This document shows, piece after piece, positions 31,803 to 43,690 of a stretch of 64,000 nucleotides of DNA. Position 1 is the stretch's first letter, and each line of letters opens with the position of its first letter. A program made the position numbers and the translations under genes. The stretch is taken from contig OY783194.1 of the NCBI GenBank assembly GCA_963678675.1, positions 21,306,278 through 21,370,277 of the forward strand, written 5' to 3'. The notes under the pieces are model-generated. The model was not told where the DNA came from, ran no database searches, and was given only the letters and a program-made list of their open reading frames with translations. Source of the DNA: Xiphydria camelus. Taxonomy: Eukaryota; Arthropoda; Insecta; Hymenoptera; Xiphydriidae.

Positions 31803-33200
31803 TTATTCTGCCTCGTCATCGTCAAGGAGGTTCTTATCTAGTATATTCAACAAAAGTATCGTGTTTCCGTATATTATATTTATACACACGTCGATATTGA
31901 TGGCAGAAATAAGATCGTACGGTATTTGCATTCCCGACAGGAGCGACGCGATATCGGTAACGATTTGAGTCAATAAGTCTCTGGATATGACAATTCGTAA
32001 AACCTAGTCTCTCATTATTACACGTACATTAGCTGTCATCCGACACTTTACCATGTCCCTAAATATTACGACACTGCCATTTGGCGTAATTGTACGAAAA
32101 GGGGAAACAAAGATATCAAATTTCCTTAAAAAAAATTGCTCCCTCTTACGGTGGACGAAATTTGACACAACGGTTCATACCGCTCGATATTATTGCTATC
32201 TAAGTAAAGCACTAATTTAGAATTAATCCCATCATCGGTCACATAATGACAAGGCGAGCGGTCTATTTCGGCTAATCCAGGCTGCTAATGAGTTCGCTGC
32301 AGTCCCGCACCTTCCCGGAAAGGGCTAATTGCTGGACGAGTCGGAATAGATCGTTTTCCGCATACTTAAGGGGGAACGCCACTGTGACGGCCCGAAAAAT
32401 GACCGTTCTTCGTGAATTTTTTTAAAAGGATTAATAAATAGTTAAAGGGATGCGGTTTGTTGCATGCTATTACGTAGACTTTCAACTTCATTTATGTACA
32501 TTTTTATTTAAAAATATTGTAAATTGACAATGTTATTAACATGAATGTTACCCTCGAAAAAATGAATCGCCCTTGTCCCACGTGTTTCGGTATGAAGGAT
32601 TATTATCTGGAAAAAAAAATTTTTTTTTAAATATCTATAAGAATATGGCTATCGTTGTACGTAGGGTTTTTTTTCGCAAAATGCCGAAATATTGAAATTT
32701 TTCTTCGTTATTTTCGCAGTTTTTCGTATTCTAGCAGCTTGAAAAAATAGTAAAAATCAAAATTTCAAAAAACCCCTACGTACAACGCGATAGCTATATA
32801 CTTATAGATATTAAATTTTTTTTTCTTTTTTCAGATAATCCTTCATACCGAAATACGTGGGACAATGGGGAGGGCGGTTCATTTTTTCCGAGGGTAACAT
32901 TCATGTTAATAACATTGTCAGTTTGGAATATTTTTAAATAAAAATGTTTACAAATGAAGCTGAAAGTTTACTTAATAGCATGCAACAAACCGCATCCCTT
33001 TAACTATTTATTAACCCTTTCAAAAAAATTCACGAAAAACGGTCATTTTTCGGGCCGTCACAGTGGCGTTCCCCCTTAATCTGATAGTTACCGCTATACT
33101 TAGAAATAGTAAGTCTTCTTGTAGAGGGGAGAATGGCGAGTTCAAGAGATGACCGACCGGGGAAAGTTAATACCTGGCTTATCAGGTTTCGAGGATCGCT
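31803..33200 (-). pseudogene. Unit 10 minus-strand coding remnant
   Basis: 8-A run and the Thr codon in block B, as in units 1 and 2. Confidence 0.45.
32366..33079. mobile_element. Unit 10 fold-back element, 714 bases
   Basis: Both arms as in unit 1. Confidence 0.85.
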
Positions 33201-33324
33201 TCAACATTCCATGCAGCCTGAACCCTCGTTATGACTAAGGCCGAACAACGGTACCCTTGCCCGCTAGATCCGGGACGCGGAAAATACCCAACGTAATCCC
33301 TTGTTCTAATACCAGTCACTCCTA

Positions 33325-33478
33325 GCCAATCAGGGCGCATCGTGTAAGTTTACGTCATCCTCATCCAGCCAATCCGGGCGTACCGCGTCAGCGCACGCTA
33401 CCCCCACCCACACACCGCCTTACAACTACTGTTAGATGTAAGATATATAAACCGCGACCAAATGCATGTTAGTCAATG
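33325..33478 (+). promoter_or_regulatory. Unit 11 promoter
   Basis: Unchanged from unit 1; TATATAAA lies at 33444-33451 and the initiator A at 33475. Confidence 0.75.
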
Positions 33479-33758
33479 CATAACCGAAGTGTATCGCCGA
33501 CCGTACACAGTGCAAGCGCTCTAGCTTTTATTCGGACGCTCATAATATCTCATACGCTCAGTCTCATATATTATCATCAGGGTAATCGATTCGCTGTACT
33601 TCGCGACTTCATCCAAAAGTGTGTTTGTGTGTATAACCAAGTGAACAGTGCTTCGTCCAGCATAGAGTATCCCCAGTGAAGCACATTCAGAAACAAAATC
33701 ACCGCCGGGCGATAGTGAGAGCTCTGTAGCACCAGGACGGCGCAGTCAACCAACGCCG

Positions 33759-35048
33759 ATGGAAATATCTCTACCCGCTAAGCCTGAGAGGGCTTTGACG
33801 AAACGACAATTTCAGGCAGAGGCTGAACAGCGGCAATACTTCATGTTTTCCGACTACTACGCCTTGCTACGGATTTTCGAGTATCTCAACTTTCAGGACC
33901 TGCTGCGAGCGGCGAGAGTGTGTAGAATGTGGCGTGATCTCGCCGTGCATCCCTCGCTGTGGAGGACGGTGCGGATGAAGGGTAAGTGCGAGGTGACCGA
34001 TTGGGACGGATTTGCGAAGGCGTTGAAGAGGTGCGGCACGCGACACTTGGATCTGAGTGAGATGGTGGTCGAGGAGGCGGAGTCCGACGCTATCTCGGAG
34101 AAATTCGTATCCGTAATATCAAGGTTTACGAATCTCGTTAAGCTGGAGCTGTTCCAGTGCCCTGCAAACGTCATCGAAGAAGTGATCGAGAACTGCCCGC
34201 AGTTGGAGGTGTTGAGTGCAATGTCGATAGAGCCCTGCTCTTCTTTGAATTTGAGCTCCGCCGGAAATCTGAAACGCTGTCAGGAGCTAAAATTGAGGGC
34301 GATAAACTGGATGTCCTTGGAGACGGGTCTCTCATCTTTGCAGACGCTGGCTCAGTTAACTCATTTTAGTCTGACGACTGTGGAAGAACTCTACGGGTTT
34401 GAACTTGACATTTTAGAATCGTTAACAACCCTGGAAACGCTTGAACTCGGAAAGTGTTCCTACCTTCATAAAGAATTCGGCACGCGGGTACTTCCGAAAT
34501 TGCACAATTTGAAACGTCTTAGACTGGAGAATGGATTATTCTTGTGCTGTACGTTCGAGATACTCGAGGGCGTGTCGAAGCTGAAAAATTTGAGTCAATT
34601 GGAATTAGTCAACTTCGAAGTGAAGAACGGCTTCGACAAATACTTGGCGAAATGCAAGAATATCAAAAGGCTACTGATAATACCGATTTATACATCGAAT
34701 TATGCCATGTCGAACAACATGATTCTCAGTGGCGTCATGGAGTTATCAAATAACTTAACGCACTTCGGCTGGGGTTTTGCCGACACGGGCGATTTTATAC
34801 CGGTGTTAAAACCAATTCCGTACTTGAAGTCGATCGAGAATATAGAAGATGATAGTTTAGAGGAAGACGATCAGGTGCTACCGAACCTGACGGATTCGCA
34901 AGTATACATTTTGCGATTGTCTCAACTGCGGAAGCTTCTCCTCACCGCGTTGCCAAAGACGCGGTTCGAAACCTTGGAAATTCCCTTCGACACCAAGTGG
35001 CAGCAGATTATTTCAGATTCTACCGCTCTCTCAGTAACCAAGAGATAG
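33759..35048 (+). CDS. Unit 11 F-box/LRR protein, 429 residues
   Basis: Same protein as unit 3. A private G to A at 35075 lies just after the gene. Confidence 0.88.
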   Translation: MEISLPAKPERALTKRQFQAEAEQRQYFMFSDYYALLRIFEYLNFQDLLRAARVCRMWRDLAVHPSLWRTVRMKGKCEVTDWDGFAKALKRCGTRHLDLSEMVVEEAESDAISEKFVSVISRFTNLVKLELFQCPANVIEEVIENCPQLEVLSAMSIEPCSSLNLSSAGNLKRCQELKLRAINWMSLETGLSSLQTLAQLTHFSLTTVEELYGFELDILESLTTLETLELGKCSYLHKEFGTRVLPKLHNLKRLRLENGLFLCCTFEILEGVSKLKNLSQLELVNFEVKNGFDKYLAKCKNIKRLLIIPIYTSNYAMSNNMILSGVMELSNNLTHFGWGFADTGDFIPVLKPIPYLKSIENIEDDSLEEDDQVLPNLTDSQVYILRLSQLRKLLLTALPKTRFETLEIPFDTKWQQIISDSTALSVTKR

Positions 35049-35114
35049 ATAAAGTAATCGCTAAAGAATTCAAGAAAGCGAACGATGCGAGATGATTAAC
35101 ATTTTCTTTTAATT

Positions 35115-36511
35115 TTATTCTGCCTCGTCATCGTCAAGGAGGTTCTTATCTAGTATATTCAACAAAAGTATCGTGTTTCCGTATATTATATTTATACACA
35201 CGTCGATATTGATGGCAGAAATAAGATCGTACGGTATTTGCATTCCCGACAGGAGCGACGCGATATCGCTAACGATTTGAGTCAATAAGTCTCTGGATAT
35301 GACAATTCGTAAAACCTAGTCTCTCATTATTACACGTACATTAGCTGTCATCCGACACTTTACCATGTCCCTAAATATTACGACACTGCCATTTGGCGTA
35401 ATTGTACGAAAAGGGGAAACAAAGATATCAAATTTCCTTAAAAAAATTGCTCCCTCTTACGGTGGACGAAATTTGACACAACGGTTCATACCGCTCGACA
35501 TTATTGCTATCTAAGTAAAGCACTAATTTAGAATTAATCCCATCATCGGTCACATAATGACAAGGCGAGCGGTCTGTTTCGGCTAATCCAGGCTGCTAAT
35601 GAGTTCGCTGCAGTCCCGCACCTTCCCGGAAAGGGCTAATTGCTGGACGAGTCGGAATAGATCGTTTTCCGCATACTTAAGGGGGAACGCCACTGTGACG
35701 GCCCGAAAAATGACCGTTCTTCGTGAATTTTTTTGAAAGGGTTAATAAATAGTTAAAGGGATGCGGTTTGTTGCATGCTATTACGTAGACTTTCAACTTC
35801 ATTTATGTACATTTTTATTTAAAAATATTGTAAATTGACAATGTTATTAACATGAATGTTACCCTCGAAAAAATGAACCGCCCTTGTCCCACGTGTTTCG
35901 GTATGAAGGATTATTATCTGGAAAAAAAAATTTTTTTTAAAATATCTATAAGAATGTGGCTATCGTTGTACGTAGGGTTTTTTTTCGCAAAATGCCGAAA
36001 TATTGAAATTTTTCTTCGTTATTTTCGCAGTTTTTCGTATTCTAGCAGCTTGAAAAAATAGTAAAAATCAAAATTTCAAAAAACCCCTACGTACAACGCG
36101 ATAGCTATATACTTATAGATATTAAAATTTTTTTTCTTTTTTCAGATAATCCTTCATACCGAAACACGTGGGACAATGGGGAGGGCGGTTCATTTTTTCC
36201 GAGGGTAACATTCATGTTAATAACATTGTCAGTTTGGAATATTTTTAAATAAAAATGTTTACAAATGAAGCTGAAAGTTTACTTAATAGCATGCAACAAG
36301 CCGCATCCCTTTAACTATTTATTAACCCTTTCAAAAAAATTCACGAAAAACGGTCATTTTTCGGGCCGTCACAGTGGCGTTCCCCCTTAATCTGATAGTT
36401 ACCGCTATACTTAGAAATAGTAAGTCTTCTTGTAGAGGGGAGAATGGCGAGTTCAAGAGATGACCGACCGGGGAAAGTTAATACCTGGCTTATCAGGTTT
36501 CGAGGATCGCT
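35115..36511 (-). pseudogene. Unit 11 minus-strand coding remnant
   Basis: 7-A run, Ser codon in block B, Val and Thr changes in block C; no private change seen in the blocks. Confidence 0.45.
35677..36390. mobile_element. Unit 11 fold-back element, 714 bases
   Basis: Left arm with TTATTATC and 8 T. The A/T stretch near 35930 differs by one base from other units. The right arm has CGAAACACGTGG and a private CAACAAGCCGC. A 69-codon frame across the left arm (35852-36061) is open here only by chance. Confidence 0.85.
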
Positions 36512-36635
36512 TCAACATTCCATGCAGCCTGAACCCTCGTTATGACTAAGGCCGAACAACGGTACCCTTGCCCGCTAGATCCGGGACGCGGAAAATACCC
36601 AACGTAATCCCTTGTTCTAATACCAGTCACTCCTA

Positions 36636-36789
36636 GCCAATCAGGGCGCATCGTGTAAGTTTACGTCATCCTCATCCAGCCAATCCGGGCGTACCGCGTC
36701 AGCGCACGCTAGCCCCACCCACACACCGCCTTACAACTACTGTTAGATGTAAGATATATAAACCGCGACCAAATGCATGTTAGTCAATG
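36636..36789 (+). promoter_or_regulatory. Unit 12 promoter, with the unit 7 variant
   Basis: C to G at 36712 (CTAGCCCCAC) and C to G in the leader at 36848, both shared with unit 7 some 16.5 kb away. A private C to T lies in the leader at 37017. TATATAAA lies at 36755-36762. Confidence 0.75.
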
Positions 36790-37069
36790 CATAACCGAAG
36801 TGTATCGCCGACCGTACACAGTGCAAGCGCTCTAGCTTTTATTCGGAGGCTCATAATATCTCATACGCTCAGTCTCATATATTATCATCAGGGTAATCGA
36901 TTCGCTGTACTTCGCGACTTCATCCAAAAGTGTGTTTGTGTGTATAACCAAGTGAACAGTGCTTCGTCCAGCATAGAGTATCCCCAGTGAAGCACATTCA
37001 GAAACAAAATCACCGCTGGGCGATAGTGAGAGCTCTGTAGCACCAGGACGGCGCAGTCAACCAACGCCG

Positions 37070-38359
37070 ATGGAAATATCTCTACCCGCTAAGCCTGAGA
37101 GGGCTTTGACGAAACGACAATTTCAGGCAGAGGCTGAACAGCGGCAATACTTCATGTTTTCCGACTACTACGCCTTGCTACGGATTTTCGAGTATCTCAA
37201 CTTTCAGGACCTGCTGCGAGCGGCGAGAGTGTGTAGAATGTGGCGTGATCTCGCCGTGCATCCCTCGCTGTGGAGGACGGTGCGGATGAAGGGTAAGTGC
37301 GAGGTGACCGATTGGGACGGATTTGCGAAGGCGTTGAAGAGGTGCGGCACGCGACACTTGGATCTGAGTGAGATGGTGGTCGAGGAGGCGGAGTCCGACG
37401 CTATCTCGGAGAAATTCGTATCCGTAATATCAAGGTTTACGAATCTCGTTAAGCTGGAGCTGTTCCAGTGCCCTGCAAACGTCATCGAAGAAGTGATCGA
37501 GAACTGCCCGCAGTTGGAGGTGTTGAGTGCAATGTCGATAGAGCCCTGCTCTTCTTTGAATTTGAGCTCCGCCGGAAATCTGAAACGCTGTCAAGAGCTA
37601 AAATTGAGGGCGATAAACTGGATGTCCTTGGAGACGGGTCTCTCATCTTTGCAGACGCTGGCTCAGTTAACTCATTTTAGTCTGACGACTGTGGAAGAAC
37701 TCTACGGGTTTGAACTTGACATTTTAGAATCGTTAACAACCCTGGAAACGCTTGAACTCGGAAAGTGTTCCTACCTTCATAAAGAATTCGGCACGCGGGT
37801 ACTTCCGAAATTGCACAATTTGAAACGTCTTAGACTGGAGAATGGATTATTCTTGTGCTGTACGTTCGAGATACTCGAGGGCGTGTCGAAGCTGAAAAAT
37901 TTGAGTCAATTGGAATTAGTCAACTTCGAAGTGAAGAACGGCTTCGACAAATACTTGGCGAAATGCAAGAATATCAAAAGGCTACTGATAATACCGATTT
38001 ATACATCGAATTATGCCATGTCGAACAACATGATTCTCAGTGGCGTCATGGAGTTATCAAATAACTTAACGCACTTCGGCTGGGGTTTTGCCGACACGGG
38101 CGATTTTATACCGGTGTTAAAACCAATTCCGTACTTGAAGTCGATCGAGAATATAGAAGATGATAGTTTAGAGGAAGACGATCAGGTGCTACCGAACCTG
38201 ACGGATTCGCAAGTATACATTTTGCGATTGTCTCAACTGCGGAAGCTTCTCCTCACCGCGTTGCCAAAGACGCGGTTCGAAACCTTGGAAATTCCCTTCG
38301 ACACCAAGTGGCAGCAGATTATTTCAGATTCTACCGCTCTCTCAGTAACCAAGAGATAG
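37070..38359 (+). CDS. Unit 12 F-box/LRR protein, 429 residues, one silent change
   Basis: Same protein as unit 3. Codon 175 (Gln) is CAA instead of CAG (37592-37594), a private synonymous change. Confidence 0.88.
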   Translation: MEISLPAKPERALTKRQFQAEAEQRQYFMFSDYYALLRIFEYLNFQDLLRAARVCRMWRDLAVHPSLWRTVRMKGKCEVTDWDGFAKALKRCGTRHLDLSEMVVEEAESDAISEKFVSVISRFTNLVKLELFQCPANVIEEVIENCPQLEVLSAMSIEPCSSLNLSSAGNLKRCQELKLRAINWMSLETGLSSLQTLAQLTHFSLTTVEELYGFELDILESLTTLETLELGKCSYLHKEFGTRVLPKLHNLKRLRLENGLFLCCTFEILEGVSKLKNLSQLELVNFEVKNGFDKYLAKCKNIKRLLIIPIYTSNYAMSNNMILSGVMELSNNLTHFGWGFADTGDFIPVLKPIPYLKSIENIEDDSLEEDDQVLPNLTDSQVYILRLSQLRKLLLTALPKTRFETLEIPFDTKWQQIISDSTALSVTKR

Positions 38360-38425
38360 ATAAAGTAATCGCTAAAGAATTCAAGGAAGCGAACGATGCG
38401 AGATGATTAACATTTTCTTTTAATT

Positions 38426-39822
38426 TTATTCTGCCTCGTCATCGTCAAGGAGGTTCTTATCTAGTATATTCAACAAAAGTATCGTGTTTCCGTATATTAT
38501 ATTTATACACACGTCGATATTGATGGCAGAAATAAGATCGTACGGTATTTGCATTCCCGACAGGAGCGACGCGATATCGCTAACGATTTGAGTCAATAAG
38601 TCTCTGGATATGACAATTCGTAAAACCTAGTCTCTCATTATTACACGTACATTAGCTGTCATCCGACACTTTACCATGTCCCTAAATATTACGACACTGC
38701 CATTTGGCGTAATTGTACGAAAAGGGGAAACAAAGATATCAAATTTCCTTAAAAAAATTGCTCCCTCTTACGGTGGACGAAATTTGACACAACGGTTCAT
38801 ACCGCTCGACATTATTGCTATCTAAGTAAAGCACTAATTTAGAATTAATCCCATCATCGGTCACATAATGACAAGGCGAGCGGTCTGTTTCGGCTAATCC
38901 AGGCTGCTAATGAGTTCGCTGCAGTCCCGCACCTTCCCGGAAAGGGCTAATTGCTGGACGAGTCGGAATAGATCGTTTTCCGCATACTTAAGGGGGAACG
39001 CCACTGTGACGGCCCGAAAAATGACCGTTCTTCGTGAATTTTTTTGAAAGGGTTAATAAATAGTTAAAGGGATGCGGTTTGTTGCATGCTATTACGTAGA
39101 CTTTCAACTTCATTTATGTACATTTTTATTTAAAAATATTGTAAATTGACAATGTTATTAACATGAATGTTACCCTCGAAAAAATGAACCGCCCTTGTCC
39201 CACGTGTTTCGGTATGAAGGATTATTATCTGGAAAAAAAAATTTTTTTTTTAATATCTATAAGAATGTGGCTATCGTTGTACGTAGGGTTTTTTTTCGCA
39301 AAATGCCGAAATATTGAAATTTTTCTTCGTTATTTTCGCAGTTTTTCGTATTCTAGCAGCTTGAAAAAATAGTAAAAATCAAAATTTCAAAAAACCCCTA
39401 CGTACAACGCGATAGCTATATACTTATAGATATTAAAATTTTTTTTCTTTTTTCAGATAATCCTTCATACCGAAATACGTGGGACAATGGGGAGGGCGGT
39501 TCATTTTTTCCGAGGGTAACATTCATGTTAATAACATTGTCAGTTTGGAATATTTTTAAATAAAAATGTTTACAAATGAAGCTGAAAGTTTACTTAATAG
39601 CATGCAACAAACCGCATCCCTTTAACTATTTATTAACCCTTTCAAAAAAATTCACGAAAAACGGTCATTTTTCGGGCCGTCACAGTGGCGTTCCCCCTTA
39701 ATCTGATAGTTACCGCTATACTTAGAAATAGTAAGTCTTCTTGTAGAGGGGAGAATGGCGAGTTCAAGAGATGACCGACCGGGGAAAGTTAATACCTGGC
39801 TTATCAGGTTTCGAGGATCGCT
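38426..39822 (-). pseudogene. Unit 12 minus-strand coding remnant
   Basis: As unit 11, with the 7-A run. Confidence 0.45.
38988..39701. mobile_element. Unit 12 fold-back element, 714 bases
   Basis: Left arm with TTATTATC and a longer T stretch followed by TTAATATC in place of TTAAATATC. The right arm has CGAAATACGTGG. Confidence 0.85.
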
Positions 39823-39946
39823 TCAACATTCCATGCAGCCTGAACCCTCGTTATGACTAAGGCCGAACAACGGTACCCTTGCCCGCTAGATCCGGGACGC
39901 GGAAAATACCCAACGTAATGCCTTGTTCTAATACCAGTCACTCCTA

Positions 39947-40100
39947 GCCAATCAGGGCGCATCGTGTAAGTTTACGTCATCCTCATCCAGCCAATCCGGG
40001 CGTACCGCGTCAGCGCACGCTACCCCCACCCACACACCGCCTTACAACTACTGTTAGATGTAAGATATATAAACCGCGACCAAATGCATGTTAGTCAATG
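39947..40100 (+). promoter_or_regulatory. Unit 13 promoter
   Basis: Core unchanged. A private C to G at 39920 (CGTAATGCC) lies 27 bases upstream of the first CCAAT box. TATATAAA lies at 40066-40073. Confidence 0.75.
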
Positions 40101-40380
40101 CATAACCGAAGTGTATCGCCGACCGTACACAGTGCAAGCGCTCTAGCTTTTATTCGGACGCTCATAATATCTCATACGCTCAGTCTCATATATTATCATC
40201 AGGGTAATCGATTCGCTGTACTTCGCGACTTCATCCAAAAGTGTGTTTGTGTGTATAACCAAGTGAACAGTGCTTCGTCCAGCATAGAGTATCCCCAGTG
40301 AAGCACATTCAGAAACAAAATCACCGCCGGGCGATAGTGAGAGCTCTGTAGCACCAGGACGGCGCAGTCAACCAACGCCG

Positions 40381-41670
40381 ATGGAAATATCTCTACCCGC
40401 TAAGCCTGAGAGGGCTTTGACGAAACGACAATTTCAGGCAGAGGCTGAACAGCGGCAATACTTCATGTTTTCCGACTACTACGCCTTGCTACGGATTTTC
40501 GAGTATCTCAACTTTCAGGACCTGCTGCGAGCGGCGAGAGTGTGTAGAATGTGGCGTGATCTCGCCGTGCATCCCTCGCTGTGGAGGACGGTGCGGATGA
40601 AGGGTAAGTGCGAGGTGACCGATTGGGACGGATTTGCGAAGGCGTTGAAGAGGTGCGGCACGCGACACTTGGATCTGAGTGAGATGGTGGTCGAGGAGGC
40701 GGAGTCCGACGCTATCTCGGATAAATTCGTATCCGTAATATCAAGGTTTACGAATCTCGTTAAGCTGGAGCTGTTCCAGTGCCCTGCAAACGTCATCGAA
40801 GAAGTGATCGAGAACTGCCCGCAGTTGGAGGTGTTGAGTGCAATGTCGATAGAGCCCTGCTCTTCTTTGAATTTGAGCTCCGCCGGAAATCTGAAACGCT
40901 GTCAGGAGCTAAAATTGAGGGCGATAAACTGGATGTCCTTGGAGACGGGTCTCTCATCTTTGCAGACGCTGGCTCAGTTAACTCATTTTAGTCTGACGAC
41001 TGTGGAAGAACTCTACGGGTTTGAACTTGACATTTTAGAATCGTTAACAACCCTGGAAACGCTTGAACTCGGAAAGTGTTCCTACCTTCATAAAGAATTC
41101 GGCACGCGGGTACTTCCGAAATTGCACAATTTGAAACGTCTTAGACTGGAGAATGGATTATTCTTGTGCTGTACGTTCGAGATACTCGAGGGCGTGTCGA
41201 AGCTGAAAAATTTGAGTCAATTGGAATTAGTCAACTTCGAAGTGAAGAACGGCTTCGACAAATACTTGGCGAAATGCAAGAATATCAAAAGGCTACTGAT
41301 AATACCGATTTATACATCGAATTATGCCATGTCGAACAACATGATTCTCAGTGGCGTCATGGAGTTATCAAATAACTTAACGCACTTCGGCTGGGGTTTT
41401 GCCGACACGGGCGATTTTATACCGGTGTTAAAACCAATTCCGTACTTGAAGTCGATCGAGAATATAGAAGATGATAGTTTAGAGGAAGACGATCAGGTGC
41501 TACCGAACCTGACGGATTCGCAAGTATACATTTTGCGATTGTCTCAACTGCGGAAGCTTCTCCTCACCGCGTTGCCAAAGACGCGGTTCGAAACCTTGGA
41601 AATTCCCTTCGACACCAAGTGGCAGCAGATTATTTCAGATTCTACCGCTCTCTCAGTAACCAAGAGATAG
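40381..41670 (+). CDS. Unit 13 F-box/LRR protein, 429 residues, E114D
   Basis: GAG to GAT at codon 114 (40720-40722) gives a private conservative replacement at the start of the LRR region. Otherwise as unit 3. Confidence 0.88.
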   Translation: MEISLPAKPERALTKRQFQAEAEQRQYFMFSDYYALLRIFEYLNFQDLLRAARVCRMWRDLAVHPSLWRTVRMKGKCEVTDWDGFAKALKRCGTRHLDLSEMVVEEAESDAISDKFVSVISRFTNLVKLELFQCPANVIEEVIENCPQLEVLSAMSIEPCSSLNLSSAGNLKRCQELKLRAINWMSLETGLSSLQTLAQLTHFSLTTVEELYGFELDILESLTTLETLELGKCSYLHKEFGTRVLPKLHNLKRLRLENGLFLCCTFEILEGVSKLKNLSQLELVNFEVKNGFDKYLAKCKNIKRLLIIPIYTSNYAMSNNMILSGVMELSNNLTHFGWGFADTGDFIPVLKPIPYLKSIENIEDDSLEEDDQVLPNLTDSQVYILRLSQLRKLLLTALPKTRFETLEIPFDTKWQQIISDSTALSVTKR

Positions 41671-41736
41671 ATAAAGTAATCGCTAAAGAATTCAAGGAAG
41701 CGAACGATGCGAGATGATTAACATTTTCTTTTAATT

Positions 41737-43132
41737 TTATTCTGCCTCGTCATCGTCAAGGAGGTTCTTATCTAGTATATTCAACAAAAGTATCGTGTTT
41801 CCGTATATTATATTTATACACACGTCGATATTGATGGCAGAAATAAGATCGTACGGTATTTGCATTCCCGACAGGAGCGACGCGATATCGCTAACGATTT
41901 GAGTCAATAAGTCTCTGGATATGACAATTCGTAAAACCTAGTCTCTCATTATTACACGTACATTAGCTGTCATCCGACACTTTACCATGTCCCTAAATAT
42001 TACGACACTGCCATTTGGCGTAATTGTACGAAAAGGGGAAACAAAGATATCAAATTTCCTTAAAAAAATTGCTCCCTCTTACGGTGGACGAAATTTGACA
42101 CAACGGTTCATACCGCTCGACATTATTGCTATCTAAGTAAAGCACTAATTTAGAATTAATCCCATCATCGGTCACATAATGACAAGGCGAGCGGTCTGTT
42201 TCGGCTAATCCAGGCTGCTAATGAGTTCGCTGCAGTCCCGCACCTTCCCGGAAAGGGCTAATTGCTGGACGAGTCGGAATAGATCGTTTTCCGCATACTT
42301 AAGGGGGAACGCCACTGTGACGGCCCGAAAAATGACCGTTCTTCGTGAATTTTTTTGAAAGGGTTAATAAATAGTTAAAGGGATGCGGTTTGTTGCATGC
42401 TATTACGTAGACTTTCAACTTCATTTATGTACATTTTTATTTAAAAATATTGTAAATTGACAATGTTATTAACATGAATGTTACCCTCGAAAAAATGAAC
42501 CGCCCTTGTCCCACGTGTTTCGGTATGAAGGATTATTATCTGGAAAAAAAATTTTTTTTTTAATATCTATAAGAATGTGGCTATCGTTGTACGTAGGGTT
42601 TTTTTTCGCAAAATGCCGAAATATTGAAATTTTTCTTCGTTATTTTCGCAGTTTTTCGTATTCTAGCAGCTTGAAAAAATAGTAAAAATCAAAATTTCAA
42701 AAAACCCCTACGTACAACGCGATAGCTATATACTTATAGATATTAAATTTTTTTTTCTTTTTTCAGATAATCCTTCATACCGAAATACGTGGGACAATGG
42801 GGAGGGCGGTTCATTTTTTCCGAGGGTAACATTCATGTTAATAACATTGTCAGTTTGGAATATTTTTAAATAAAAATGTTTACAAATGAAGCTGAAAGTT
42901 TACTTAATAGCATGCAACAAACCGCATCCCTTTAACTATTTATTAACCCTTTCAAAAAAATTCACGAAAAACGGTCATTTTTCGGGCCGTCACAGTGGCG
43001 TTCCCCCTTAATCTGATAGTTACCGCTATACTTAGAAATAGTAAGTCTTCTTGTAGAGGGGAGAATGGCGAGTTCAAGAGATGACCGACCGGGGAAAGTT
43101 AATACCTGGCTTATCAGGTTTCGAGGATCGCT
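41737..43132 (-). pseudogene. Unit 13 minus-strand coding remnant
   Basis: As unit 11, with the 7-A run. Confidence 0.45.
42299..43011. mobile_element. Unit 13 fold-back element, 713 bases
   Basis: As unit 12 but one base shorter in the A/T stretch near 42545. The right arm has TTAAATTTTTTTTTC, as in units 1 and 2. Confidence 0.85.
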
Positions 43133-43256
43133 TCAACATTCCATGCAGCCTGAACCCTCGTTATGACTAAGGCCGAACAACGGTACCCTTGCCCGCTAGA
43201 TCCGGGACGCGGAAAATACCCAACGTAATCCCTTGTTCTAATACCAGTCACTCCTA

Positions 43257-43410
43257 GCCAATCAGGGCGCATCGTGTAAGTTTACGTCATCCTCATCCAG
43301 CCAATCCGGGCGTACCGCGTCAGCGCACGCTACCCCCACCCACACACCGCCTTACAACTACTGTTAGATGTAAGATATATAAACCGCGACCAAATGCATG
43401 TTAGTCAATG
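43257..43410 (+). promoter_or_regulatory. Unit 14 promoter
   Basis: Unchanged from unit 1; TATATAAA lies at 43376-43383 and the initiator A at 43407. Confidence 0.75.
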
Positions 43411-43690
43411 CATAACCGAAGTGTATCGCCGACCGTACACAGTGCAAGCGCTCTAGCTTTTATTCGGACGCTCATAATATCTCATACGCTCAGTCTCATA
43501 TATTATCATCAGGGTAATCGATTCGCTGTACTTCGCGACTTCATCCAAAAGTGTGTTTGTGTGTATAACCAAGTGAACAGTGCTTCGTCCAGCATAGAGT
43601 ATCCCCAGTGAAGCACATTCAGAAACAAAATCACCGCCGGGCGATAGTGAGAGCTCTGTAGCACCAGGACGGCGCAGTCAACCAACGCCG

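Noticed and set aside
35852..36061. 69-codon frame in the fold-back element of unit 11 (also 39163-39372 in unit 12)
   Set aside because: It opens only through homopolymer differences in the left arm, encodes low-complexity residues and resembles no transposase.
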